64,000 nucleotides of DNA from Jiella avicenniae (GTDB lineage: Bacteria > Pseudomonadota > Alphaproteobacteria > Rhizobiales > Rhizobiaceae): assembly GCF_021390325.1 (NCBI RefSeq), contig NZ_JAJUWU010000001.1, forward strand, positions 248,001-312,000, read 5' to 3'. The position numbers were made by a program, and so were the translations under genes. This document shows, piece after piece, positions 17,223-28,761 of this stretch. The notes beneath the pieces were generated by a model that ran no database searches, was not told the DNA's origin, and saw only the letters and a program-made list of their open reading frames with translations. Position 1 is the first letter of the stretch. Each line of letters opens with the position of its first letter.

Positions 17223-18338
17223 TCACCGCTCGATCACCAGATCCGTCTTCGGCTTCGAGCAGCACAAAAGCGCCATGCCGGCGTCGATCTCCCGTTGGCG
17301 AATGCCGCCGCCGTGTTTCATCTCGACGGATCCCGAAGTCAGTTTCGACTTGCAGGTGCCGCAGAGACCCTTGGAGCAGGAGGAGGGCAGCCGCATGCCG
17401 GCGCGGCGGGCGGCCTCCAGCACCGTCATGCCTTCCGGGCATTCGATGGTGCGGCCGGTCTTGGTGAATTCGAGCTGAAAGACCTTGACCCCGGAATCGA
17501 TCTCCTCGGTCGCTTCGGAGATCTGTTCCTGCGCTTCCTCGGTGAAGTCGTCGAAGTTGAAGCTCTCCTGATGGTAGCGGCTCATGTCGAAGCCGGCTGC
17601 CTGCAGCGTCGTCTTCACCGCCTTCATGAACGGCGCCGGGCCGCAGACGAAGACGGTTCGGTCGCGGAAATCCGGGCAGATCATCGCGAGCTTCGTCCCG
17701 TCGATGCGGCCGCGATGGCCGCTCCAGGTGTGAAGAGCGGCGTCGTCCTCGACGATGAAGGTCGGGCGGATCGAGCGGTTGCGCCTCGCCATGTAGTCGA
17801 GCTCGTCGCGGAAGACGATGTCGGCCGGCGAGCGTGCGGCATGGACGAAGGCGATGTCGGAGATCAGCGCCAGGTCGTAGGACGCCCGGGTCATCGACAT
17901 CATCGGGGTGATGCCGGATCCGCCGGAGATGAAGAGATATTTCGTCGCCTGCATGCCCGACCAGGAGAACACGCCCATCGGCACGGTCGCCTTCAGCATC
18001 ATGCCCGGCTGGAACTCGTCGTGCAGCCAGTTCGACACCGGCCCGCCGGGCACGCGCTTGACCGTGATCGAGACGGTGTCCGGCCGGGTCGGCGGCGAGG
18101 AAATCGTATAACAACGATGGATGATCTCGCCGCCGATCTCGAATTCGAAGGTCAGGAACTGGCCCGAGACGAACTCGAACTGCCGCTTGTGCCGCGGCGC
18201 GAAGACGAAGGTCTTGACGTCATGGGTCTCCTCGCGCACCGCGCGGCAGATCAGGACGTCGTCCTCCTCCGGCTCCCAGCGGTAGTAGCCGGTGGGCACG
18301 GGACCGACGGTGAGGTTTTTCGGGGCGGGAGCATCCAT
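17223..18338 (-). CDS. gbcB: Glycine betaine demethylase reductase subunit GbcB
   Basis: A 371-residue flavodoxin-reductase-type protein that supplies electrons from NAD(P)H to the Rieske oxygenase GbcA. The order is an FAD domain (HRCYTISSPPT), an NAD domain (KYLFISGGSGITPMMSM and VFVCGPAPFMKAVK), then a C-terminal plant-type 2Fe-2S ferredoxin with CSKGLCGTCKSKL and LLCC. AAGGGG lies nine bases before the ATG. It follows gbcA by 14 bases, so the two form one operon. Length and domain order match GbcB of the glycine betaine monooxygenase system. Confidence 0.92.
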   Translation of the reverse strand: MDAPAPKNLTVGPVPTGYYRWEPEEDDVLICRAVREETHDVKTFVFAPRHKRQFEFVSGQFLTFEFEIGGEIIHRCYTISSPPTRPDTVSITVKRVPGGPVSNWLHDEFQPGMMLKATVPMGVFSWSGMQATKYLFISGGSGITPMMSMTRASYDLALISDIAFVHAARSPADIVFRDELDYMARRNRSIRPTFIVEDDAALHTWSGHRGRIDGTKLAMICPDFRDRTVFVCGPAPFMKAVKTTLQAAGFDMSRYHQESFNFDDFTEEAQEQISEATEEIDSGVKVFQLEFTKTGRTIECPEGMTVLEAARRAGMRLPSSCSKGLCGTCKSKLTSGSVEMKHGGGIRQREIDAGMALLCCSKPKTDLVIER

Positions 18339-18352
18339 GGCGGCGAGCCCCT

Positions 18353-19618
18353 TCAGGCGACGGCGCGGGTCTCGGCGAGATGCGACAGCATCCGGCCGAC
18401 ATACCAGTTGATGAACTTCTCGACGAGCATCTCGGTGTGCGGCGAATAGGGGCCGGGCTCGTAGCCCTCCATCGCGACGCCCTCCTGGCAGTAGCCGACG
18501 AGATCGGAATCCTGCTGGTTGGTGGCCATCCACACGCCGATGAGGTTTTGCAGATCGTAGTCGACGCCCTCGACCGCGTCCTTGTGGACCAGCCACTTGG
18601 TGCGCAGCAGCGAGCGCTCGGCGTCGAGCGGCAGAACCGAGAAGACCACCGCATGGTCGCCCATGAAATGGTGCCAGGAATTCGGCTGGGTCCAGAAATG
18701 CAGGCCACCGGCCTTGGCGTTCGACAGGTCGCCCATCAGCTTCCTGCAGGCGCGCTTGGTGTCGATCGTGTGGCTCTCGCCGTCGCCGGCGAGCGGCAGG
18801 CGCTCGGTGCGGAAGCCCGTCACCATGTCGTCGAGCCGGTCGACCTCGCGCGACGGCAGGCCCGCGGCCTCCCAGTCGCGGTGGTTGTCGTTGAGCATGC
18901 AGGCATACTGCTCCGCATGCTCGCGCTCGGTCTCGTCGAGTTCCTCGGGCGCGAAGCCGAAACCGTAGGCGAAGAGCGGCACGGTCAGCTCGGGATGGTT
19001 CGCCCCGCAGTGATAGCACTCGCGGTTGTTCTCCATCGTCAGCTTCCAGTTGCCCGGCTCGATCAGGTCGTGTTGGTAGGCGACCTTCGTTTCCCGCAGG
19101 TTGTGCGGCGCCAGATAGGGCGCCATCACCCGCTCGAGTTCGTCGAAATCCTGCGGCGGGTTGTCGGCAAGGCAGATGAACAGCAGGCCCTCGAGCGAAC
19201 GGATGTGCACCGGCTTCAGCCCGTGGCAGGACTTGTCGAAGTTCTCGCCCATGTGCTCGGCATGGATGAGCTGACCCGTGGTGTCGTAGACCCAGGAGTG
19301 ATAGCGGCAGACGAGATTGCCGACCGTCGACTTCTCCTCGTGGACGAGGCGGGCGCCGCGATGGCGGCAGACGTTGTGGAAGGCGCGGACCTCGCCGTCG
19401 TCGTCGCGGACGATGGCGATGGAGTTCTTGCCGATGTCGACGACCATCACGTCGCCGGGCTCCGGCACGTCGGGCTCGACGCCGACGAACAGCCAGTGCC
19501 GGCCGAAGATCACCTCCATGTCGACGTCGAAAATGTCCTTGTCCGTATAGAAGGGCGCTTCGAGCGTGTATCCCTTCTTGCGGTGGGTCAGGCGGGCGAC
19601 GAGGTCGTTCATCATCAT
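18353..19618 (-). CDS. gbcA: Glycine betaine demethylase oxygenase subunit GbcA
   Basis: A 421-residue Rieske-type oxygenase that demethylates glycine betaine to dimethylglycine with release of formaldehyde. The Rieske cluster ligands are visible as CRH (Cys84, His86) and CRYH (Cys104, His107). The mononuclear iron site begins at ENNRECYHCGANHPEL. Three consecutive ATGs occur at the start (19618, 19615, 19612); I used the first, with AGGG seven bases upstream. Similarity to the stachydrine and carnitine oxygenase groups is possible, but pairing with gbcB, dgcAB and soxBDAG makes glycine betaine the most likely substrate. The 185 bases upstream separate it from soxG and contain a short hairpin. 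Confidence 0.92.
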   Translation of the reverse strand: MMMNDLVARLTHRKKGYTLEAPFYTDKDIFDVDMEVIFGRHWLFVGVEPDVPEPGDVMVVDIGKNSIAIVRDDDGEVRAFHNVCRHRGARLVHEEKSTVGNLVCRYHSWVYDTTGQLIHAEHMGENFDKSCHGLKPVHIRSLEGLLFICLADNPPQDFDELERVMAPYLAPHNLRETKVAYQHDLIEPGNWKLTMENNRECYHCGANHPELTVPLFAYGFGFAPEELDETEREHAEQYACMLNDNHRDWEAAGLPSREVDRLDDMVTGFRTERLPLAGDGESHTIDTKRACRKLMGDLSNAKAGGLHFWTQPNSWHHFMGDHAVVFSVLPLDAERSLLRTKWLVHKDAVEGVDYDLQNLIGVWMATNQQDSDLVGYCQEGVAMEGYEPGPYSPHTEMLVEKFINWYVGRMLSHLAETRAVA

Positions 19619-19763
19619 GCTGCACCCTATCGGGGCCGGGAGAGCGGGCGCCGGCCGCGCCCCTGTTGATCGATCGATTTCCTTTCCGGCCCGCGTCGGG
19701 TCGGCGACTTTCAAGCTTCAGTGCGTGTCTTCGAAGCGGGCTCTATCGTCCGCCCCGATGTTT

Positions 19764-19780
19764 CGGATCGCCATGATCCG
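19764..19780. terminator. Short hairpin between soxG and gbcA
   Basis: CGGATC-GCCAT-GATCCG forms a 6-bp stem 24 bases past the soxG stop on the - strand. There is no T-tract, so it may be a weak or factor-dependent terminator, or simply a regulatory structure before gbcA. Confidence 0.35.
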
Positions 19781-19803
19781 ATCGGAGAACCGATGCTCCC
19801 CGA

Positions 19804-20370
19804 TCATGCTCGCGTCGCTTCGACCAGGAATCCCTGGACGTATGGTGCGAAGGAGCGCCAGGTGGTCACCGTGAAGCGATCGGCTGCGAGGCGCTGCAGC
19901 ACGATCTCGGCCTTGCCGAGAATGGTGCGGGTGGCCGAGCCGGCCGGGAAGGCCTTCACCGACAGGTCGATCGGGCAACCCGAATTGACGACGGCGTCGG
20001 CGCCCGGGCCCTCGACCGAAAAGCTGACGTCCCGGTGGGAGACGTCGACCAGCGAGTGCGCGACGCCGGAAAGGGCGGCCGAAATCGCCTCGCACCGCTC
20101 GTCCACCTCGTCGGCCGCGGTGATCAGCATCCATTCGTCCGGGCCGAGGCGAAGGGCCGTCCGCATGCCGGAGCCTTCCCCGGACGCCGTCCGCGAGTTG
20201 ATGGAGCCGGAGAGGCCGAAACCGTCGACGGTTTCGCGCCCGGCCAGCGCCGCCGGCTTGATCCGGAAGGCGAGGCGGCCCTGCGGATCGAGCGGCGTCA
20301 CGCTCACGCTGGATTGGGAGGCGAGCGGCGAAACCGTCGGCGCCCGGCGGGCGAGATTGCGCTCAAGCAT
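19804..20370 (-). CDS. soxG: Sarcosine oxidase gamma subunit
   Basis: A 188-residue gamma subunit of heterotetrameric sarcosine oxidase, an accessory subunit of the cytoplasmic enzyme that makes glycine, H2O2 and 5,10-methylene-tetrahydrofolate from sarcosine. It has the folate-transferase-like fold segment GPDEWMLITAADE and the closing AADRFTVTTWRSFAPYVQGFL typical of SoxG. The ATG overlaps the soxA 3' end by eight bases. It is the last gene of soxB-soxD-soxA-soxG. Confidence 0.92.
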   Translation of the reverse strand: MLERNLARRAPTVSPLASQSSVSVTPLDPQGRLAFRIKPAALAGRETVDGFGLSGSINSRTASGEGSGMRTALRLGPDEWMLITAADEVDERCEAISAALSGVAHSLVDVSHRDVSFSVEGPGADAVVNSGCPIDLSVKAFPAGSATRTILGKAEIVLQRLAADRFTVTTWRSFAPYVQGFLVEATRA

Positions 20371-23362
20371 CGGCGGTTTCTCCCTTCACGTCGTAGAACA
20401 CCGCGTTCGAAATGACCGCCTCGGTGAAGCCGGCCGGCGTCGTCACGAACACCGTTTCGCCGATCCTCTCGCGCCCCGCCTCGATCATCGCCATGGCGAT
20501 CGACCGGCCGCAGTTCGACGAGGCGTAGCTGGAGGTGACGTGGCCGATCATCTTCATCGGGATCGGCTGGGCCGGATCGTCCACGACCTGCGCGCCCTCG
20601 TCGAGCACTTCCTCCGGATTCTTCGTCAAGAGCCCGACGAGCTGGCGGCGGCCGGCGGCGACCATGTCCGGCCGGGAAAGCGAACGCTTGCCGACGAAGT
20701 CGGGCTTCACCTTGGAGACGAGGCCGGAAAGGCCGAGATCGTCCGGCGTCACGGTGCCGTCGGTCTCCTGGCCGACGACGACGTAGCCGACCTCGGCTCT
20801 GAGCACGTGCATCGCCTCGGTGCCGTAGGGGGTGATGCCGTGCTTCCGGCCCTCCTCGTAAAGCGCCGTCCAGACCGCCTCGCCGTAGTCGGCGGGAACG
20901 TTCACCTCGAAGCCGAGCTCGCCGGTGAAGGAGACGCGGAACAGCCGGCTGGGGACGCCGCAGACATAGCCGGTCTTCACGGTCATGTGCGGGAAGGCGG
21001 CCTCGGACAGGTCGATGTCGGTGACGAAGGGCTCCAGCACCTTGCGGGCGTTCGGACCCTGGAGGGCGATCACCGCCCACTGCTCGGTGATCGAGGTCAG
21101 GAACACGTCGAGATCGGGCCACTCGGTCTGGAGATAGTCTTCCATGTGGCGCATCACCCGCGGCGCGCCGCCGGTGGTGGTGGTGACGTGGAAGCGGTCT
21201 GCGGCGAGGCGCGCGACCACGCCGTCGTCATAGACGAAGCCGTCGTCGCGCAGCATCAGCCCGTAGCGGCAGCCGCCGGTCTTCAGCTTGGTCCAGGCAT
21301 TGGTGTAGATGCGGTTCATGAACTCGGCCGCATCCGGCCCGGCCACCTCGATCTTGCCGAGCGTCGAGGCGTCGAAGATGCCGACATGCGTGCGCACCGC
21401 TTTCGTCTCGCGGGCGACGGCGGCATGCATGTCCTCGCCGGCCTTCGGGAAATACTTCGCCCGGCGCCACAGGGCGACCGGCTCGAACACCGCGCCGTTC
21501 CTTTCGGCCCAGGGGTCGATCGGCGTCTTGCGGACGGGATCGAACAGCTCGTCCCGGGCCGGGCCGATGAGGGCGCCGAAGGAAACGGGCGTATAGGGCG
21601 GCCGGAAGGTCGTGGTGCCGACGGCCGGCAGCGGCCGGTCGAGAATGCCGGCGACGAGGCCGAGCGCGTTCATGTTCGACGTCTTGCCCTGGTCGGTCGC
21701 CATGCCGGTCGTCGTATAGCGCTTGACGTGCTCGATCGACTCGAAGCCCTCGCGCACCGCGAGCTTGATGTCCTTGGCGGTGACGTCGTTCTGGAAGTCG
21801 ACGAAGGCCTTGACCTTGGATGCATCGGCGTCGGTCGGCAGCACGCGGACCGGCTGGAAGCCGGTGAAGGAGGCGGTTGCTTCCGGTGCCGAGGCTCCGC
21901 CGCCGGCCCCCGAGCCACCGGCTTTCAGGCCGTCGGCAATGACCGCGGCGAGATCATAGACGCCGCGGCAGGCGCCGGCGGAACGCTCGGCCTGGGTGGA
22001 GGTGCCGGGCACGAAGGCGTCGAGTTCGCCGTCGAAGGAGAGCTTGCCGCGCGACTGGGAGAAGAGGTGGACGGAGGGTGTCCAGCCGCCGGACATGGCG
22101 ACGCAGTCGCAGGCGAGCGTCGTCTTCTCGCCGATCGCGCCGTTTGTGCCGATCGGAGCGACGACGAGGCCGGCGACGCGCTTGCCGCCGAGGGCGCGGA
22201 TGACGGTGTGGCCGGTTCGCACGGTGATGCCGGCGTCCTGCGCGGCCGTCAGTTCCGGCCCGCAGTCGGCCTCCAGGCGGATGTCGACGATCGACACCCG
22301 CATCCCGGCAGCCTTGGCATCGAGCGCGGTCCGGTAGGCCGAGGCCGAAGAGGTCGCGACGACCAGATCGTTACCCGGCAGGACGGCCCAGCGATTGACG
22401 AAGGCCCGCACGCTCTCGGCCAGCATGATGCCGGGCCGGTCGTTGTTTTCGAACACCAGCGGTCGCTCGTGGCTGCCGGTTGCGAGCACGACCTCGCCGG
22501 CCCGCACCTGCCACAGCCGCTCGCGGGCGAGGCCCTCCGGCGCGTCGGCGCGATGGTCGGAGACGCGCTCGACCATGCAGACGTGGTTGTGATTGTAATA
22601 GCCGAAGGCCGTCGTACGCGGCAGGATCACGACGTTTTCGCGGGCGTCGAGCGTCGCGACGCTCTCCACCACCCATTCCATCGCCGGCTTGCCGTCGATC
22701 GTGGAAGTGGCGTCGTTGAGCAGCGCGCCCCCCGGCTCGGCGCCCTCGTCGGCGAGGATGACGCGCTTTTCGCCATCGGCCGAGGCCGCGAGAGCGGCCG
22801 CGAAACCGGCCGGGCCGGCGCCGACCACGAGCACGTCGCAATGGGCGTGGCGGTTGGAATAGCGGTCGGCGTCCTTCACCTCGGGCGCCTCGCCGAGACC
22901 GGCCGCCCGGCGGATCACCGGCTCGTAGACCTTGTCCCAGAACTTCCGCGGCCACATGAAGGTCTTGTAGTAGAAGCCGGCGACGAAGATCGGCGACAAC
23001 AGGTCGTTCACCGCGCCGACGTCGGTTTCCAGCGACGGCCAGTGGTTCTGGGTGTTTACCACCAGCCCGTCACGCGCCTCGACCACCGAAGCGCGGTTGT
23101 TCGGATCGCGGTAGCCGGCGCCGCGGTCGGCCCGCCAGTCGACCGAGAGGAGAGCGCTCGGCTCGTCCGAGCCGTGCGAGAGAATGCCGCGCGGCCGGTG
23201 ATATTTGAACGAGCGGCCGGCAAGATGCTGGCCCGAGGCAATCAGCATCGAGGCGACGGTGTCGCCGGCGAAGCCTTCGAGCCGCTTGCCGTTGAAGCTG
23301 ACGGAAAGCGGGCGGGTCCGGTCGATGCGGCCGCCGGAGGGGCGGCGAAAGGGCTGGCTCAT
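20363..23362 (-). CDS. soxA: Sarcosine oxidase alpha subunit
   Basis: The 999-residue large subunit of heterotetrameric sarcosine oxidase. The N-terminal ferredoxin-like module (LSVSFNGKRLEGFAGDTVAS) is followed by a dinucleotide-binding domain (CDVLVVGAGPAGFAAALAAS) for NAD, then a C-terminal aminomethyltransferase (GcvT-like) half that binds tetrahydrofolate and captures the methyl group, seen in FTGELGFEVNVPADYGEAVW. Length and order are normal for the family. It starts 11 bases after soxD and overlaps soxG. Confidence 0.95.
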   Translation of the reverse strand: MSQPFRRPSGGRIDRTRPLSVSFNGKRLEGFAGDTVASMLIASGQHLAGRSFKYHRPRGILSHGSDEPSALLSVDWRADRGAGYRDPNNRASVVEARDGLVVNTQNHWPSLETDVGAVNDLLSPIFVAGFYYKTFMWPRKFWDKVYEPVIRRAAGLGEAPEVKDADRYSNRHAHCDVLVVGAGPAGFAAALAASADGEKRVILADEGAEPGGALLNDATSTIDGKPAMEWVVESVATLDARENVVILPRTTAFGYYNHNHVCMVERVSDHRADAPEGLARERLWQVRAGEVVLATGSHERPLVFENNDRPGIMLAESVRAFVNRWAVLPGNDLVVATSSASAYRTALDAKAAGMRVSIVDIRLEADCGPELTAAQDAGITVRTGHTVIRALGGKRVAGLVVAPIGTNGAIGEKTTLACDCVAMSGGWTPSVHLFSQSRGKLSFDGELDAFVPGTSTQAERSAGACRGVYDLAAVIADGLKAGGSGAGGGASAPEATASFTGFQPVRVLPTDADASKVKAFVDFQNDVTAKDIKLAVREGFESIEHVKRYTTTGMATDQGKTSNMNALGLVAGILDRPLPAVGTTTFRPPYTPVSFGALIGPARDELFDPVRKTPIDPWAERNGAVFEPVALWRRAKYFPKAGEDMHAAVARETKAVRTHVGIFDASTLGKIEVAGPDAAEFMNRIYTNAWTKLKTGGCRYGLMLRDDGFVYDDGVVARLAADRFHVTTTTGGAPRVMRHMEDYLQTEWPDLDVFLTSITEQWAVIALQGPNARKVLEPFVTDIDLSEAAFPHMTVKTGYVCGVPSRLFRVSFTGELGFEVNVPADYGEAVWTALYEEGRKHGITPYGTEAMHVLRAEVGYVVVGQETDGTVTPDDLGLSGLVSKVKPDFVGKRSLSRPDMVAAGRRQLVGLLTKNPEEVLDEGAQVVDDPAQPIPMKMIGHVTSSYASSNCGRSIAMAMIEAGRERIGETVFVTTPAGFTEAVISNAVFYDVKGETADA

Positions 23363-23373
23363 GATGGCCCCGT

Positions 23374-23682
23374 TCAGGCGTTCGAGGAAGTTGAGGCGGC
23401 GGTGGCGTCACGGTCCGGCCGTGGCTTGCCCATCTCGTAGGTGGCGACGAAGGCGTCGCTCACCGTATCGCGCAGCGCGTTGAACCAGCGCCCGCAGCCG
23501 TGGCCGTGCAGCCAGCGCTCGGCGTGGAGACCCTTGGGATTGGTCCGGTAGTAGAGGAACGAGCCCCAGTCGGCGTCCTCCACGGCGGTCGGCGTCTCGG
23601 GCCGGGCGATATGCGCTTCGCCGCCGCAGTGGAACTCCACCTCGGGGCGCTTGCCGCAATAGGGACAGTCGATCAGGAGCAT
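23374..23682 (-). CDS. soxD: Sarcosine oxidase delta subunit
   Basis: A 102-residue zinc-binding delta subunit. MLLIDCPYCGKRPEVEFHCGGEA carries the N-terminal cysteine pair, and HGHGCGRWFNALRDT carries the later ligands. I prefer ATG 23682 over the GTG three codons upstream because GGAG sits eight bases before it. It lies between soxB and soxA in the usual order. Confidence 0.93.
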   Translation of the reverse strand: MLLIDCPYCGKRPEVEFHCGGEAHIARPETPTAVEDADWGSFLYYRTNPKGLHAERWLHGHGCGRWFNALRDTVSDAFVATYEMGKPRPDRDATAASTSSNA

Positions 23683-23710
23683 CAGCGTCACTCCGGGGAG
23701 ACGAAAATGG

Positions 23711-24964
23711 TTAGTGTGCCACGGCCGCGGCGGCGGCTTCGTCGATCAGACGGCCGGTGCGGAACCGGTCGAGGCTGAAGGGCGCGTTGATCCGGTGCGG
23801 TTCGCCGGTCGCCAGCGTGTGGGCGAAGACGTGGCCGGAGCCGGGCGTCGCCTTGAAGCCGCCGGTGCCCCAGCCGCAATTGACGAAGAGGCCCGGGATC
23901 GGCGTCTTGCCGAGGATCGGCGAGCGGTCAGGCGTGACGTCGACGATGCCGCCCCAGGACCGCAGCATGCGCATGCGCCCGAACTGCGGGAAGAGCTCGC
24001 AGATCGCATCCAGCGTGTGGTTGATGATCTGGATGCCGCCCTGCTGCGAGTAGGAGACGTACTGGTCGGTGCCCGCGCCGATGACCAGCTCGCCCTTGTC
24101 GGACTGGGAGATGTAGGCGTGGACGGCGTTCGACATGACGACGCAGGGGAAGACCGGCTTGACCGGCTCCGAAACCAGCGCCTGGAGCGGCACGCTCTCG
24201 ACCGGCATCCTCAGGCCGAAGCGGCCCATGACGACGCCGGTGTGGCCCGCGGCGACGACGCCGACGCGCTTCGCCCCGATCGTGCCGCGGCTCGTCTCGA
24301 CCCCGGCGACAGAGCCGTCGGGATGGCGCTTCAGGCCGAGGACCTCGCAGTTCTGGATGATGTCGACGCCGCGGGCGTCGGCGCCTCGAGCGTAGCCCCA
24401 GGCGACGGCGTCGTGGCGCGCCGTGCCGCCGCGGCGCTGCAAGGCGCCGCCGAGGACCGGATAGCGGATGTCCGGCGAGATCGTCAGCGGCGGGCAGTAG
24501 GCCTTGCATTCTTCCGGCGAGAGCCACTCGTTGTCGATGCCGTTCAGCCGGTTGGCGTAGACGTGGCGCTTGAAGGAGATGACGTCGTGATGGTTGTGCG
24601 CCAGCATGAGCACGCCGCGCTGGGAGAACATCACGTTGTAGTTCAGCTCCTGGGACAGGCCCTCCCAGAGCTTCATCGCATGTTCGTAGAGCCCGGCCGA
24701 TTCGTCGAAGAGGTAGTTCGAGCGGACGATCGTCGTGTTGCGGCCGGTGTTGCCGCCGCCGATCCAGCCCCGTTCGAGCACCGCGACGTTGGTCACGCCG
24801 TGGACGGTCGCGAGATAGTAGGCGGTCGCCAGCCCGTGGCCGCCGCCGCCGACGATGACGACGTCGTATTCCTTCTTCGGCTCCGGCGCGCGCCACTGGC
24901 GCTCCCAGCCCTGATGGCCGGAGGCGGCTTCCTGAAGGAGGCTTTTCAGTGAAAAACGGCGCAT
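23711..24964 (-). CDS. soxB: Sarcosine oxidase beta subunit
   Basis: The 417-residue catalytic beta subunit of sarcosine oxidase, which binds FAD and covalent FMN and oxidises sarcosine. The FAD motif is [34 protein letters not shown] is characteristic of SoxB, and [16 protein letters not shown] near the C-terminus contacts the flavin. The length is exactly typical. The ATG at 24964 follows MRRFSLK-type N-termini of the family. It heads the operon; the promoter must lie in the 439-base gap before it. Confidence 0.95.
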   Translation of the reverse strand: MRRFSLKSLLQEAASGHQGWERQWRAPEPKKEYDVVIVGGGGHGLATAYYLATVHGVTNVAVLERGWIGGGNTGRNTTIVRSNYLFDESAGLYEHAMKLWEGLSQELNYNVMFSQRGVLMLAHNHHDVISFKRHVYANRLNGIDNEWLSPEECKAYCPPLTISPDIRYPVLGGALQRRGGTARHDAVAWGYARGADARGVDIIQNCEVLGLKRHPDGSVAGVETSRGTIGAKRVGVVAAGHTGVVMGRFGLRMPVESVPLQALVSEPVKPVFPCVVMSNAVHAYISQSDKGELVIGAGTDQYVSYSQQGGIQIINHTLDAICELFPQFGRMRMLRSWGGIVDVTPDRSPILGKTPIPGLFVNCGWGTGGFKATPGSGHVFAHTLATGEPHRINAPFSLDRFRTGRLIDEAAAAAVAH

Positions 24965-25403
24965 GTCTCGAACCCCGCTGACCTTGGCCGACAAATCGCA
25001 GAGTGACGGTTTCTTGACTAACTCAAAAGCGAAGTGGAACGCTTCAAAAGCGACATCGATGACAAAAGTTTTGCCGTGCCGCAAAATCCATCACCGCGGT
25101 GCAAAAAGTCTTTGCATGCAATGACTTGGACGAAGAGATCCGCGACGTCCCGGCCGATCGGCTCTCCGGGAAGGCACGGAGGCGGCAGGTTCGAGAGCGC
25201 GAGAACCGTCGCTGCCGCGACGCCGAACGGCGCTGCGGCTCACCTCGAAAGCGACGGCCGGGGGCCCCGTCGATCGGCTCCGGGGGATCGCCGAACCTGT
25301 CGCGGAGACGTTTGCGAGGCTTCCCATCGGGCGGTGAAACGGTCTAGGTCGTTGCCCGACCCATCGGACCGGATCCTGCGGCCACCTTTCCACGAACGCG
25401 ACC
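24965..25403. promoter_or_regulatory. Divergent control region between soxB and the GAPDH gene
   Basis: No gene is supported in this 439-base gap. It contains three short inverted repeats near the soxB side: AAGCG-N8-CGCTT (25027-25044), CACCGCGGTG (25092-25101) and TTGCATGCAA (25112-25121), the last two separated by ten bases. These are plausible operators for the soxBDAG operon, but no regulator gene is adjacent. The half nearer the GAPDH gene is GC-rich and shows nothing specific. Confidence 0.4.
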
Positions 25404-26421
25404 ATGTCCTCACGACCCACCACCCTGGCGCTCAACGGCTTCGGCCGGATCGGCCGGACCATTCTGAGGATTCTGGCGAAGGCCGGCAACGACGACCTGC
25501 GGCTCGTCCTGATCAACGACATCGAGCCGCTGGAATCCTGCGCCTATCTGTTCGAATACGATTCGGTCTTCGGGCCGTTTGCCGGACGCGTCGAGACGCG
25601 GCCGGGCGTATTGATCGTCGACGGCCGGGACATCCCGTTTCATTCCGTGCGCGACATCTCGGCGCTCGACCTTTCGGGCGTCGACGTCGTCCTCGAATGC
25701 ACCGGCCACAACGACGACCGCGCGACGATCGAGCGCGGCCTTCGGGCAGGGGCGGGCGCCGTCCTGATCTCCGGGCCTTCGAAGGTCGCCGACGCCACCG
25801 TGGTGATCGGCGCCAACGAGAAACGACTCGGGGCGGAGCGCGTCGTCTCCAATGCCTCCTGCACGACCAACGCGCTGGCCCCGCTGCTGAAGCTGCTGGA
25901 CGAAGCTTTCGGCGTCGTCTCTGGCCAGATGACCACCGTCCACTGCTACACCGGCAGCCAGCCGACGGTCGACAAGCCGCGCGGCGATCCGGCCCGGAGC
26001 CGGGCGGCGGCGCTCTCCATGGTGCCGACGACGACCAGCGCCGGCCGATTGATCGGCGCGGTGCTGCCCGAACTCGCGGGCCGCGTCGAGGCGCGGGCGA
26101 TCCGCGTGCCAACCGCCAGCGTCTCGGCCATCGACCTGACAGTCTCGACTCGGCTGCCGGCGACCGTCGAGGCCGTCAACGCCTTGTTGCGGGAGAGGGC
26201 CGGGACCTCGCCGGTCTTCGGCTGGACCGACAGGCCGCTGGTCTCCGCCGATCTGAGGGCCCGGCCGGAGTCGATCGTCGTCGCCGGGCCCGAAACATCG
26301 CTTGCCGGCGGCCTTCTGAGAGTGTTCGGTTGGTATGACAACGAATGGGGCTTTTCGTGCAGAATGCTGGAAATGGCACGCATGATCGGCCAGCGAGACA
26401 ATCAGGGAAGAGAGACGCCGC

Positions 26422-26435
<14 letters not shown>
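25404..26435 (+). CDS. Glyceraldehyde-3-phosphate dehydrogenase family protein
   Basis: A 343-residue type I GAPDH-fold dehydrogenase that would oxidise glyceraldehyde 3-phosphate or a related aldehyde with NAD(P)+. The N-terminus ALNGFGRIGRTILR binds the dinucleotide. Cys153 in SNASCTTNALAP is the catalytic thiol, the general-base histidine is in TTVHCYTGSQ, and WYDNEWGFSCRM closes the domain. The segment YDSVFGPFAG has Phe where housekeeping GAPDHs usually have His (SVHG). Overlap of its 3' end with maeB by 14 bases shows co-transcription with malic enzyme rather than with glycolytic genes, so it may be a secondary GAPDH or erythrose-4-phosphate dehydrogenase-like enzyme. Confidence 0.85.
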
Positions 26436-28701
<2,266 letters not shown>

Positions 28702-28702
28702 G

Positions 28703-28725
28703 GAGAAACGCGGCGGCGGTTTCTC
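28703..28725. terminator. Hairpin between convergent maeB and the ABC ATPase gene
   Basis: GAGAAAC-N9-GTTTCTC forms a 7-bp stem two bases after the maeB stop. The 60-base gap to the convergent transporter gene is otherwise GC-rich. A T-tract is missing, so the terminator call is tentative. Confidence 0.45.
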
Positions 28726-28761
28726 ACCCGAGGGAGCGCCGCCGCCGTTGCGGGTTCACGG

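Noticed and set aside
19721-23440. A 1239-codon open frame on the + strand opposite soxG and soxA
   Set aside because: It is an antisense shadow of high-GC codon use; its translation has no family features, whereas the - strand frames are complete sarcosine oxidase subunits.
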